From the NCBI GenBank assembly GCA_947449315.1, contig CANFRC010000011.1, positions 1 through 64,000 on the forward strand: DNA of 64,000 bases, given 5' to 3'. The position numbers and the translations under genes were made by a program. Below, piece after piece: positions 56,523 to 64,000 of this stretch. Every line of letters starts with the position of its first letter. The stretch's first letter is position 1. The stretch is from Bacteroidota bacterium. Its GTDB lineage: Bacteria > Bacteroidota > Bacteroidia > 2-12-FULL-35-15. Under the pieces are notes generated by a model. The model searched no databases. It saw nothing but the letters and a program-made list of their open reading frames with translations, and was not told the origin of the DNA.

Positions 56523-56537
56523 CACAAAACAAAACAA

Positions 56538-57191
56538 ATGAAAACATTAAAAAACGATTGGTTGATTTGGGTCATTATTTTATCACCCTACCTATTTGTA
56601 GCTTATTTCTGGGATAAATTTCCGAGTCAAATTGCTACACATTTTGGAATGGATGGACAACCAAATGACTACAGCAGCAAGGTTACCGGACTCATTTTGT
56701 TTCCCGGGATAAATGTGTTGATGTATTTTTTGTTTATCGTTTTACCTAAAATAGACCCTTCACGGAAAAACTATGGTTTGTTTCAGGATAAATTTAAAAT
56801 TATCAGAACCCTGTTACACGCACTTTTATCATACATTACAATGGTAACCGTATTCTACTCTCTGGGTTACCAGTTTAATATTGAATATGTTCTTTTCTAT
56901 GGATTACTAGCCTTTTTTCTTGTTATGGGAAACTATTTGGGAAATGTGCGACACAATTATTTTATTGGGATTCGCACGCCATGGACGCTTTCAAATGAAA
57001 CAGTGTGGAAAAACACCCACAGATTAACAGCTAAAATATGGGTGGGAGGGTCTCTCCTAATGATGGTCATTTATCCTTTTCTTCCTCAAGAAATAAGTGG
57101 GACCGCTTTTATGATTTTCATTGGGGCCATTGCCATTATCCCAATTGTTTATTCATTTCTGGACTTTAGGAAACAAACTACTGGCAAATAA
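56538..57191 (+). CDS. SdpI-family membrane protein
   Basis: A 217-residue protein with six predicted helices, a DUF1648-type N-terminus (PSQIATHFGMDGQPNDYSSK) and the SdpI signature NYFIGIRTPWTLSNETVWKNTH. B. subtilis SdpI gives immunity to the SdpC toxin and inactivates SdpR; outside Bacillus the family is widespread without a toxin gene, and no sdpC-like gene is seen here. The gene is co-transcribed with the ArsR-type gene (15-base gap). Confidence 0.92.
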   Translation: MKTLKNDWLIWVIILSPYLFVAYFWDKFPSQIATHFGMDGQPNDYSSKVTGLILFPGINVLMYFLFIVLPKIDPSRKNYGLFQDKFKIIRTLLHALLSYITMVTVFYSLGYQFNIEYVLFYGLLAFFLVMGNYLGNVRHNYFIGIRTPWTLSNETVWKNTHRLTAKIWVGGSLLMMVIYPFLPQEISGTAFMIFIGAIAIIPIVYSFLDFRKQTTGK

Positions 57192-57197
57192 AAAAAT

Positions 57198-57230
57198 CAA
57201 GCATTGCTCTTTTTTGCTTGCCCTTTTTTT
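57198..57230 (+). terminator. Possible Rho-independent terminator after the SdpI gene
   Basis: A short stem CAAGCA (57198-57203) / TGCTTG (57215-57220) with an 11-base loop is followed by CCC and seven T. The stem is weak, so the call is tentative. Confidence 0.4.
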
Positions 57231-57324
57231 CAAGCACTTTTAAGAAAACAACAAATTAAAAGTTATTAAAAAATGAAGGTTTAAAATTTGTGTTGAGGTC
57301 AACCTTTCGCTTGAATCATTTTGC

Positions 57325-57332
57325 TATATTTG
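57325..57332 (+). promoter_or_regulatory. Candidate -7 promoter box for holB
   Basis: TATATTTG fits TAnnTTTG and lies 65 bases before the holB ATG in an intergenic region that contains the SdpI terminator candidate upstream. Confidence 0.4.
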
Positions 57333-57397
57333 AAACAGTTAAAAAAACGGTACTGTCCCCTTTTAAAAAATGCGGGAGAGACAGGTGGAGCTAAAAA

Positions 57398-58537
57398 ATG
57401 TTATTCAAAGAGATAGTCGGGCAACAAGCGATAAAAGAAAGGCTGATGCGCTCTGTAATGGAGGGTAGGATAAGCCATGCGCAATTGTTTCTTGGGCCAG
57501 AAGGTTCCGGAAGCCTTGCAATGGCTGTTGCTTACGCACAATATATTTCCTGTAAAAACAAACAGGAAAACGACTCTTGCGGAACTTGCTCTTCCTGTGT
57601 AAAATACAATAAATTGGTCCACCCCGACCTTCATTTTGTTTATCCGATAGCCCTTTCTAAAGACGTCAGAACGAGTACAAGTGTTGCATCCGAATGGCGA
57701 GCCGCTTTATTGGAAAACCCATACATCACACTTTTTAATTGGTTTGAACAGCTCAGCGCCGAAAACAAGCAAGCAGTTATCGGTGTTGAAGAAAGCGGAG
57801 AAATACTCAGCAAATTGAGCCTTACCACCTATGAGGCGGAATACAAAATAATGATCATCTGGCTAGCCGAAAAAATGAATCCGGCAGCAGCCAATAAATT
57901 ATTAAAAATATTAGAAGAGCCGCCAGACAAAACATTGTTTTTGTTGGTATGTGAAAGTGAAGACCAGCTTTTAAGGACGATTGTCTCCCGAACACAACTC
58001 ATCAAGATCAACAAGATCAACGACGCCGACATCACACAAGCTTTGGTGGATCGCTATGGGTTGTCTGTTGAAGCAGCAGGGTCTACCGTACATTTAGCAG
58101 ACGGAAGTTTTGCAGAGGCCTTATCGTTGATCAGCGTGAATGAAAATGCAGGACAAAACCTGCTGAGTTTTCAGAAGCTTATGCGCGCAAGCTTAAAGTT
58201 TGATCCTAAAGCAGTGATGTCTTGGATCGATGAAATAAGTGCTGCAGGACGAGAGCGACAAAAAAACTTTATGAATTACGCCTTACACATTATGCGCGAG
58301 AGCATGATCTTGAATTATGCAGATGCCAGTTTGGTAAAACTAGGAGCAGACGAGCAAGAGTTTGTAAAAAAATTCGCTCCATTCATTCATGCTGCCAACA
58401 TCGAACGGTTTATCGATGAGCTTAACAAAGCCCATTTCCACATGGAAAGAAACGCGAATGCAAAAATATTATTTATGGATTTGGCATTTAAATTCAACGA
58501 ATTATTAAATGTACCGAAGCCAGTTTTACAGAGTTAA
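57398..58537 (+). CDS. holB: DNA polymerase III subunit delta'
   Basis: A 379-residue clamp-loader subunit. The P-loop position reads LGPEGSGSLAMAVA, with Ser instead of the ATP-binding Lys, as expected for the non-ATPase delta' subunit. The zinc module has CKNKQENDSCGTCSSC, and the helix after it contains NAANKLLKILEEPPDKTLF-type residues (AAANKLLKILEEPP here). It is the first gene of the holB-ricT-gldH-PBP run. Confidence 0.92.
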   Translation: MLFKEIVGQQAIKERLMRSVMEGRISHAQLFLGPEGSGSLAMAVAYAQYISCKNKQENDSCGTCSSCVKYNKLVHPDLHFVYPIALSKDVRTSTSVASEWRAALLENPYITLFNWFEQLSAENKQAVIGVEESGEILSKLSLTTYEAEYKIMIIWLAEKMNPAAANKLLKILEEPPDKTLFLLVCESEDQLLRTIVSRTQLIKINKINDADITQALVDRYGLSVEAAGSTVHLADGSFAEALSLISVNENAGQNLLSFQKLMRASLKFDPKAVMSWIDEISAAGRERQKNFMNYALHIMRESMILNYADASLVKLGADEQEFVKKFAPFIHAANIERFIDELNKAHFHMERNANAKILFMDLAFKFNELLNVPKPVLQS

Positions 58538-58609
58538 GAAAGATACGAGCAGCAGCAAAAACGCTAAAACGATTTAGCAGAATTAAACAAAAAAGAGAGA
58601 ACTAAAAAT

Positions 58610-59932
58610 ATGGGATGTAGTGGATGTTCAACGGGTAGGGGCTGTAGCACAGCAAGCAGTGGCTTACCTGGTGGTTGTAAAAATAATGGTTCATGCGGCA
58701 CCGGCGGCTGCAACAAATTAAATGTTTTTGATTGGTTGGCTAACATGGAATTGCCAAGTGGTCAACCAGCATTTGATATTGTGGAGATCAGATTTAAGAA
58801 CAGCAGAAAAGACTTTTACAGGAACGTAAATAATTTACAATTGAATGTGGGTGATGTGGTGGCCGTGGAAGCAACAGGCGGTCACGACATTGGCGTTATT
58901 TCTATTTCAGGTGAATTAGTGCGCTTGCAAATGAAAAAGCGCAATGTGAAATCGGATTCAGAAGAAATTAAAAAAGTATATCGCAAAGCAAAACCGGCAG
59001 ACATTGAAAAATGGCAGGAGGCACAAGGCCTAGAACAAGCAACCATGTACCGCGCAAGAACATGTGCGGTGAAGCTTAACTTGCAGATGAAGATCAGCGA
59101 TGTGGAATATCAGGGCGACAGAACAAAAGCTATTTTTTATTATACAGCAGATGACAGAGTTGATTTTCGTGAGCTGATAAAAGTGCTGGCGGACGAATTT
59201 AAGGTGCGCATTGAAATGAAACAGATCGGTGCGCGTCAGGAAGCAAGCCGCTTAGGTGCGATTGGTTCTTGTGGTCGTGAATTGTGCTGTTCTACTTGGC
59301 TCACCGATTTCCGTTCTGTTTCTACCAGTGCAGCACGGTATCAGCAACTTTCGTTAAACCCACTAAAATTGGCAGGCCAATGTGGAAAGCTGAAGTGTTG
59401 TTTAAACTTTGAGTTAGACAGCTATTTGGATGCGTTGCATGATTTTCCTGAAGTAAACAACGTGAAGCTAGAAACGGAACGAGGCAGAGCGTTTCACCAA
59501 AAAACAGACATCTTCAGACGCACCATGTTTTTCTCATACACGGATGAACCAGATAACTTTATTCCGCTTCCTGTTGATCGCGTGAAAGAGATTATGGAGA
59601 TGAATAAAAACAGCCTGAAACCAGCAGACCTTCTTCTTAAGGTTGCAACTAAGATTGTAGAGAAAAAACCGGATTACGAAAATGTAGTTGGCCAGGACAG
59701 CTTAACGCGTTTTGATAAAAGCAAAAAACCAAAATTCAAAAACAACAAAAAACGGTCAGGTGGTCCAAACGCAAACAAACCGAATGAAGGTAATCCGAAC
59801 AGACCGAATCCCAATGCGAACGGTCCGAAAAAACCGAACAACAACAATCGCCCGAGACCAAATAATAATAGGACGAACCAAACCAAACCAAACACTTCGG
59901 GAAATAACAATACAACACCCGAAGCAAAGTAG
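58610..59932 (+). CDS. ricT: PSP1-domain protein RicT (YaaT)
   Basis: A 440-residue protein: a Cys/Gly/Ser-rich start with six cysteines in 34 residues (3, 6, 12, 23, 29, 34), a central part, and the PSP1 C-terminal domain with GARQEASRLGAIGSCGRELCC and KLAGQCGKLKCCLNFE (about 210-275). An Asn/Pro/Lys-rich low-complexity tail covers about 375-440. In B. subtilis RicT forms a [4Fe-4S]-containing complex with RicA and RicF that guides RNase Y. The Cys-rich N-terminus probably binds a metal or cluster. gldH follows 23 bases later. Confidence 0.88.
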   Translation: MGCSGCSTGRGCSTASSGLPGGCKNNGSCGTGGCNKLNVFDWLANMELPSGQPAFDIVEIRFKNSRKDFYRNVNNLQLNVGDVVAVEATGGHDIGVISISGELVRLQMKKRNVKSDSEEIKKVYRKAKPADIEKWQEAQGLEQATMYRARTCAVKLNLQMKISDVEYQGDRTKAIFYYTADDRVDFRELIKVLADEFKVRIEMKQIGARQEASRLGAIGSCGRELCCSTWLTDFRSVSTSAARYQQLSLNPLKLAGQCGKLKCCLNFELDSYLDALHDFPEVNNVKLETERGRAFHQKTDIFRRTMFFSYTDEPDNFIPLPVDRVKEIMEMNKNSLKPADLLLKVATKIVEKKPDYENVVGQDSLTRFDKSKKPKFKNNKKRSGGPNANKPNEGNPNRPNPNANGPKKPNNNNRPRPNNNRTNQTKPNTSGNNNTTPEAK

Positions 59933-59955
59933 GTTGTGCCTGCTGAAAAAAACCT

Positions 59956-60447
59956 ATGAAAAAAAGAGACAATAAAATAAAATCAATTTTATCAGCCACA
60001 CTTTTCTTAGTGTGTGTGTTGTTTTTTTCATCCTGCGACAACAATCGGATATTTGAGCAAAATCAAGCTATTCCGGAAACTGGCTGGGCAGCAACCAATA
60101 AAATAAAATTTAATGTTGATATAAAAGATCCGTCTACCCCAACTAATTTTTATATCAATGTAAGAAATGCTGACGGCTACCCTTACAGCAATATCTTTCT
60201 ATTCATCAAAACAACATTTCCGAATGGTAAACGCTCGAATGATACATTGGAATGTGTTTTAGCAGATGAAAAAGGAAAGTGGATCGGCAGCGGTATGGGC
60301 GACTTGTATGACAATCAAATACCATTTAAGAAAAATGTGCGCTTTCCATTGGCTGGCTCCTATACTTTTGAAATTGAACAAGGAATGCGTACAGAAAACG
60401 TTCCATTGATCATGGATGTAGGTTTAAGAATAGAAAAAGCAGAGTAG
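59956..60447 (+). CDS. gldH: Gliding motility lipoprotein GldH
   Basis: A 163-residue lipoprotein (lipobox LFFSSC, Cys27) matching GldH: CDNNRIFEQNQAIPETGW after the lipid site, FYINVRNADGYPYSNIFLF, and SGMGDLYDNQIPFKKNVRFP. GldH is needed for gliding in Flavobacterium johnsoniae and is linked to the T9SS-dependent motility apparatus. It is encoded between ricT and a class A penicillin-binding protein, the order also found in flavobacteria. Its presence supports a gliding- and T9SS-capable host. Confidence 0.95.
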   Translation: MKKRDNKIKSILSATLFLVCVLFFSSCDNNRIFEQNQAIPETGWAATNKIKFNVDIKDPSTPTNFYINVRNADGYPYSNIFLFIKTTFPNGKRSNDTLECVLADEKGKWIGSGMGDLYDNQIPFKKNVRFPLAGSYTFEIEQGMRTENVPLIMDVGLRIEKAE

Positions 60448-60509
60448 CGCCAGAAACTAAATAAATAAAAACAAGAAGAACCCAATCTCAGAAAAGGGGG
60501 AACAATAAT

Positions 60510-62774
60510 ATGAGCGCAGAAAAAGTAAAAACAAACAACTATAAAAAATTTATCATTTGGTTTTGGATCCTGTTTGCAGGACCGGTAGTTGGCCTATTGC
60601 TTTTTGTTACAGGCGTGATTCTGTTTTCTGATCTGCCCAATACCGAAGAGCTTCAAAACCCCAAAACCCTTTTAGCAACAGAAGTATACTCTTGCGACAT
60701 GAAAGTGTTGGGAAAATATTATGCAGAAAATAGAACAAATGTAAAATTTAATGAGATCTCTCCGAATGTTGTCAATGCGCTTATTGCAACAGAAGATGCC
60801 CGTTATTTTGATCATTCCGGGGTTGATATCTATTCGTTAGGACGCGCCATTTCCGGGCCATTGCTCGGCAGGTCGAATACTGGTGGAGGAAGCACAATCA
60901 CGCAACAGCTTGCAAAAATGTTGTTCCCGCGCGAAGACCTTCATGGGTTTAGTTTGATTTTGCGCAAAATAAAAGAATGGGTCATTGCTGTAAAACTAGA
61001 GCGGGAGTATACAAAAGAAGAGATCATCGCGATGTATCTGAATAAATTCGATTATGTAAATAACGCAGTAGGAATTAAGTCGGCAGCAGAAATTTATTTT
61101 GGAACAACACCAGATTCATTGCGCCAAGAGCAAGCAGCTGTTCTTGTCGGTATGGCAAAAAATCCTGCCTATTTCAATCCGAATCGTTATCACGACAGAT
61201 CGGAAGGTCGCAGAAATACCGTGCTTCAACAGATGTTGAAATATAAATACCTCACAAAAACACAATGTGACTCTTTACAAAAAATCCCCTTGCAGCTAAG
61301 CTTTCATCCAGAAAACCATAACGAAGGCCTTGCTCCTTATTTGAGAGAATATATTCGTGATGTGTTTTTGAAAAAGTGGGCAGAAGAAAATCCAAAACCC
61401 GACGGTACAAAATACGACGTGTACCGCGATGGGTTAAAGATCTACACAACGATTGACTCCCGCATGCAACGTTACGCCGAAGAAGCAGTAAAGGAGCATT
61501 TAACAGAGCTGCAAGCATCTTTCAACAAAGAGCTTAAGAAAAAAAAGAATGCGCCATTTGCTTGGAATGTGAATAAAGCAGAGATTGACGGTCTGATGAA
61601 ACAGGGAATGAAACGCTCTGAAAGATACAGAATCCTTAAGAAGGCGGGCATGAGCGAAGAGGCCATCATGAAAGTGTTTAAAACAAAAGTAGCCATGACC
61701 GTTTTTTCCTGGAACAAAGAAATTGATACAACCATGTCTCCTTGGGACTCTATCCGATATTACAAAGGATTTTTACAAACAGGCTTTATGTCAATCGAGC
61801 CGCAAACAGGATATATAAAAGCATGGGTAGGTGGCAACAACCATAAATATTTTCAATACGATCACGTGCAAATCGGTCATGCCCGGCAAGTGGGGTCCAC
61901 CTTTAAAACCTTTGTTTATGCGCTGGCCATACAGGAAGGGTATTCACCCTGTTATCGTTTACCCAACGTAAAAACATGTATTGATATGCCTGCTGGCCAA
62001 CCACAATATTGCCCGGAAAATGCATCGGGTGAAGAGAAGTATAATGGAAGAATTATTACACTTCAACAAGCACTTGCAATGTCCATAAACTATGTTTCTG
62101 CTTACCTGATAAAACAGTTTGGCCCGCAAGCGGTTGCTGACCTGGCTCACAGAATGGGTGTAGTAAGTAAAATTGATCCAACACCTTCTATTTGTTTGGG
62201 AACACCCGAGATCTCCGTTTTTGAAATGGTGGGAGCGGAAGCCACATTTGCAAACAAAGGAACATGGATACAGCCCACATTTGTAACACGAATTGAAGAT
62301 AAGAACGGGAAAGTGTTAGCTGATTTTTCTCCGAAAACGGAAGAGGTGATGAATGAAGAAAAGGCTTATGTGATGCTGCAGTTGATGAAAGGTGTTGTAG
62401 ATATCGGAACCGGGATCCGCTTGAGGTATCGTTATAAGTTGATGAATCCGATTGCTGGTAAAACAGGAACCACACAAAACAATTCGGATGGTTGGTTCAT
62501 GGGAATAACTCCCGATCTTGTTTCGGGATGCTGGGTAGGAGCAGAAGATCGTTCGGTACATTTTGATCATGGTGACCAAGGACAAGGTGCTCAAATGGCC
62601 TTGCCTATCTGGGCGAAATACATGCAGAAAGTGTATGCCGATAAAACGTTAAAAATTTCGAAAGGCGATTTTGAAAAGCCAGCTAAAAAAATTGATATTG
62701 AAATGGATTGCCGCAAGTATAACAAAGAGCTGGAGAGTGGAACAGAAGATTATAATTCAGAAGAAATAAATTAA
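60510..62774 (+). CDS. Class A penicillin-binding protein (PBP1A-like)
   Basis: A 754-residue bifunctional peptidoglycan synthase: one membrane helix (about 15-38), a GT51 glycosyltransferase domain with ATEDARYFDHSGVD and GGSTITQQLAKMLFPRE, and a transpeptidase domain with SxxK in GSTFKTFVYAL, SxN in SINYVSAY and KTGT in AGKTGTTQNNSDGW. Full length. It polymerises and crosslinks peptidoglycan at the outer face of the inner membrane and follows gldH by 62 bases. Confidence 0.95.
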   Translation: MSAEKVKTNNYKKFIIWFWILFAGPVVGLLLFVTGVILFSDLPNTEELQNPKTLLATEVYSCDMKVLGKYYAENRTNVKFNEISPNVVNALIATEDARYFDHSGVDIYSLGRAISGPLLGRSNTGGGSTITQQLAKMLFPREDLHGFSLILRKIKEWVIAVKLEREYTKEEIIAMYLNKFDYVNNAVGIKSAAEIYFGTTPDSLRQEQAAVLVGMAKNPAYFNPNRYHDRSEGRRNTVLQQMLKYKYLTKTQCDSLQKIPLQLSFHPENHNEGLAPYLREYIRDVFLKKWAEENPKPDGTKYDVYRDGLKIYTTIDSRMQRYAEEAVKEHLTELQASFNKELKKKKNAPFAWNVNKAEIDGLMKQGMKRSERYRILKKAGMSEEAIMKVFKTKVAMTVFSWNKEIDTTMSPWDSIRYYKGFLQTGFMSIEPQTGYIKAWVGGNNHKYFQYDHVQIGHARQVGSTFKTFVYALAIQEGYSPCYRLPNVKTCIDMPAGQPQYCPENASGEEKYNGRIITLQQALAMSINYVSAYLIKQFGPQAVADLAHRMGVVSKIDPTPSICLGTPEISVFEMVGAEATFANKGTWIQPTFVTRIEDKNGKVLADFSPKTEEVMNEEKAYVMLQLMKGVVDIGTGIRLRYRYKLMNPIAGKTGTTQNNSDGWFMGITPDLVSGCWVGAEDRSVHFDHGDQGQGAQMALPIWAKYMQKVYADKTLKISKGDFEKPAKKIDIEMDCRKYNKELESGTEDYNSEEIN

Positions 62775-62780
62775 ATTGAT

Positions 62781-63488
62781 ATGAATAAAACGGTTGCAAA
62801 TGCCGACGAGGCAATCAAAGACATTCAAGACAATGTAACAATCATGCTTGGTGGTTTTGGTTTGTGTGGCATTCCAGAAAATTGTATTTCTGCGCTGGTA
62901 AAAAAGGGCGTGAAAGGATTGACATGCATTTCTAACAACGCAGGTGTTGATGATTTTGGTATCGGCTTGATGTTAAAAACGCGTCAAGTGAAAAAGATGA
63001 TCTCTTCTTATGTTGGGGAGAACGCGGAGTTTGAAAGACAATTGTTAAGCGGAGAATTAGAAGTAGAATTAATTCCGCAAGGAACACTGGCAACGCGCTG
63101 TTTGGCTGCAGGCTATGGTATGCCGGCAATATTCACTCCCGCAGGTGTTGGGACAGAAGTAGCGATAGGTAAAGAAACACGCAAATTTATGGTAGAAGGA
63201 GTTGAAAAAGAATTCCTGATGGAAATGGCTTTTGACGCCGATTTCGCAATCGTAAAAGCATGGAAAGGTGATCCGCATGGAAATTTAATATTCAGAGAGA
63301 CTGCAAGAAACTTTAATCCGATGATGGCGATGGCAGGAAAAATTACCATTGCTGAGGTGGAGGAGCTGGTTCCTGCAGGGGCATTAGATCCAGATCAAAT
63401 CCATACCCCCGGAATTTATATTCATAGAATATTTCAAGGAAGCAACTATGAAAAAAGAATTGAACAACGAACCGTAAGAAAACTGTAA
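62781..63488 (+). CDS. scoA: 3-oxoacid CoA-transferase subunit A
   Basis: A 235-residue family I CoA-transferase alpha subunit with [18 protein letters not shown] near the N-terminus and the [31 protein letters not shown] core ([19 protein letters not shown]). With subunit B it moves CoA between succinyl-CoA and acetoacetate or related 3-oxoacids. It starts 6 bases after the PBP gene stop, although the functions are unrelated, and the B subunit gene follows 29 bases later. Confidence 0.94.
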   Translation: MNKTVANADEAIKDIQDNVTIMLGGFGLCGIPENCISALVKKGVKGLTCISNNAGVDDFGIGLMLKTRQVKKMISSYVGENAEFERQLLSGELEVELIPQGTLATRCLAAGYGMPAIFTPAGVGTEVAIGKETRKFMVEGVEKEFLMEMAFDADFAIVKAWKGDPHGNLIFRETARNFNPMMAMAGKITIAEVEELVPAGALDPDQIHTPGIYIHRIFQGSNYEKRIEQRTVRKL

Positions 63489-63517
63489 TTTTCAAATCAA
63501 CACATTCCCAAATTTAT

Positions 63518-64000
63518 ATGTTAGACAAAGTAGGTATTGCGAAGCGTATCGCAAAAGAAATAAAGGATGGCTATTATGTGAACCTGGGAATTGGCATTCC
63601 AACCTTGGTGGCCAATTATATTCCTGAACACATGAACGTTGTTCTGCAATCGGAAAACGGCCTTTTAGGAATGGGTCCTTTTCCTTTTGAGGGAGAAGAA
63701 GATGCGGATCTGATCAATGCGGGAAAACAAACCATAACAACACTTCCAGGATCTTCTTTTTTTGATTCCGCGATGAGCTTCGGAATGATCCGTTCACGCA
63801 AAGTAGATCTGACCATCTTAGGCGCTATGGAAGTTGCTGATAACGGAGACATAGCGAATTGGAAAATTCCAGGCAAAATGGTAAAAGGAATGGGTGGAGC
63901 AATGGATCTTGTGGCATCTGCAAAAAATATTATAGTTGCGATGCAACATGTAAATAAAGCCGGTGAATCAAAGTTGTTGCCCAAGTGCGATCTTCCTTTG
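63518..64000 (+). CDS. scoB: 3-oxoacid CoA-transferase subunit B (cut by window end)
   Basis: 161 codons from the ATG at 63518 to the window edge. Features are [15 protein letters not shown] at residues 23-37 and the catalytic glutamate in [14 protein letters not shown] (Glu50), which forms the acyl-CoA thioester. Later parts include [19 protein letters not shown]. About 55 residues of the usual length are missing beyond the window, with no sign of damage in the part seen. Confidence 0.93.
   Translation, partial: MLDKVGIAKRIAKEIKDGYYVNLGIGIPTLVANYIPEHMNVVLQSENGLLGMGPFPFEGEEDADLINAGKQTITTLPGSSFFDSAMSFGMIRSRKVDLTILGAMEVADNGDIANWKIPGKMVKGMGGAMDLVASAKNIIVAMQHVNKAGESKLLPKCDLPL

Overview
The window looks like a low-GC chromosome segment from a member of the phylum Bacteroidota that carries a type IX secretion system (T9SS) and gliding-type genes. 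The evidence is GldH, a PorP/SprF protein, type A and type B T9SS C-terminal sorting domains, a PD40/OmpA protein, Bacteroidota-specific families (DUF4292, DUF3050, RicT with a Cys-rich start), TAnnTTTG promoter boxes, and starts without Shine-Dalgarno sequences, several of them UUG. I cannot name a genus. I saw no rRNA, tRNA, CRISPR array or insertion sequence.

Layout. 0-10.9 kb: end of a metal-binding lipoprotein, a small secreted basic protein, a DUF3050 protein, then a polyphosphate block (SixA-like phosphatase, lysine-rich H1-like protein, ppk1, ppx). After these come a TIGR01777 epimerase, an ECF sigma factor with a membrane anti-sigma-like partner that ends in a T9SS type B-like domain, and RNase R. 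11-24 kb, minus strand: a PAS histidine kinase/LytTR regulator pair, then a surface module read as GT-C/TPR membrane enzyme, 1,201-residue SBBP/PKD cargo with type B sorting domain, PorP/SprF protein, PD40-OmpA protein and MORN-repeat protein. 24-39 kb, plus strand: NtrY-like kinase, B12-binding mutase subunit, enoyl-CoA hydratase, flippase, dut, NDP-sugar nucleotidyltransferase, TPR lipoprotein, DUF4292 lipoprotein, EnvC-like activator, tatA, gatA and a LysM lytic transglycosylase. 39.4-42.6 kb: four small secreted proteins, two with cysteine-peptidase or transglutaminase-like folds and one with a type A sorting domain.

42.7-56 kb: a minus-strand block (PLP enzyme, methyltransferase, mnmG, nadA) meets a plus-strand block (rpiB, M28 peptidase, lutB-like, ybeY, GT-C) at a 578-base AT-rich gap. 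Three parS-type palindromes lie within 0.85 kb beside mnmG. Together these suggest the window contains or lies very near the chromosome origin. pgk follows on the minus strand. 56-64 kb: SdpR/SdpI-type pair, holB, ricT, gldH, a class A penicillin-binding protein, and the two subunits of a 3-oxoacid CoA-transferase (the second cut by the window end).

Best leads: the parS cluster with its possible origin, the sigma/anti-sigma pair whose anti-sigma-like member carries a T9SS-type domain, the co-encoded T9SS cargo/PorP/OmpA/GT-C module, the secreted cysteine-fold cluster at 39-42 kb, and the H1-like protein in the polyphosphate operon. All functional assignments come from reading motifs by eye; no database search was run.
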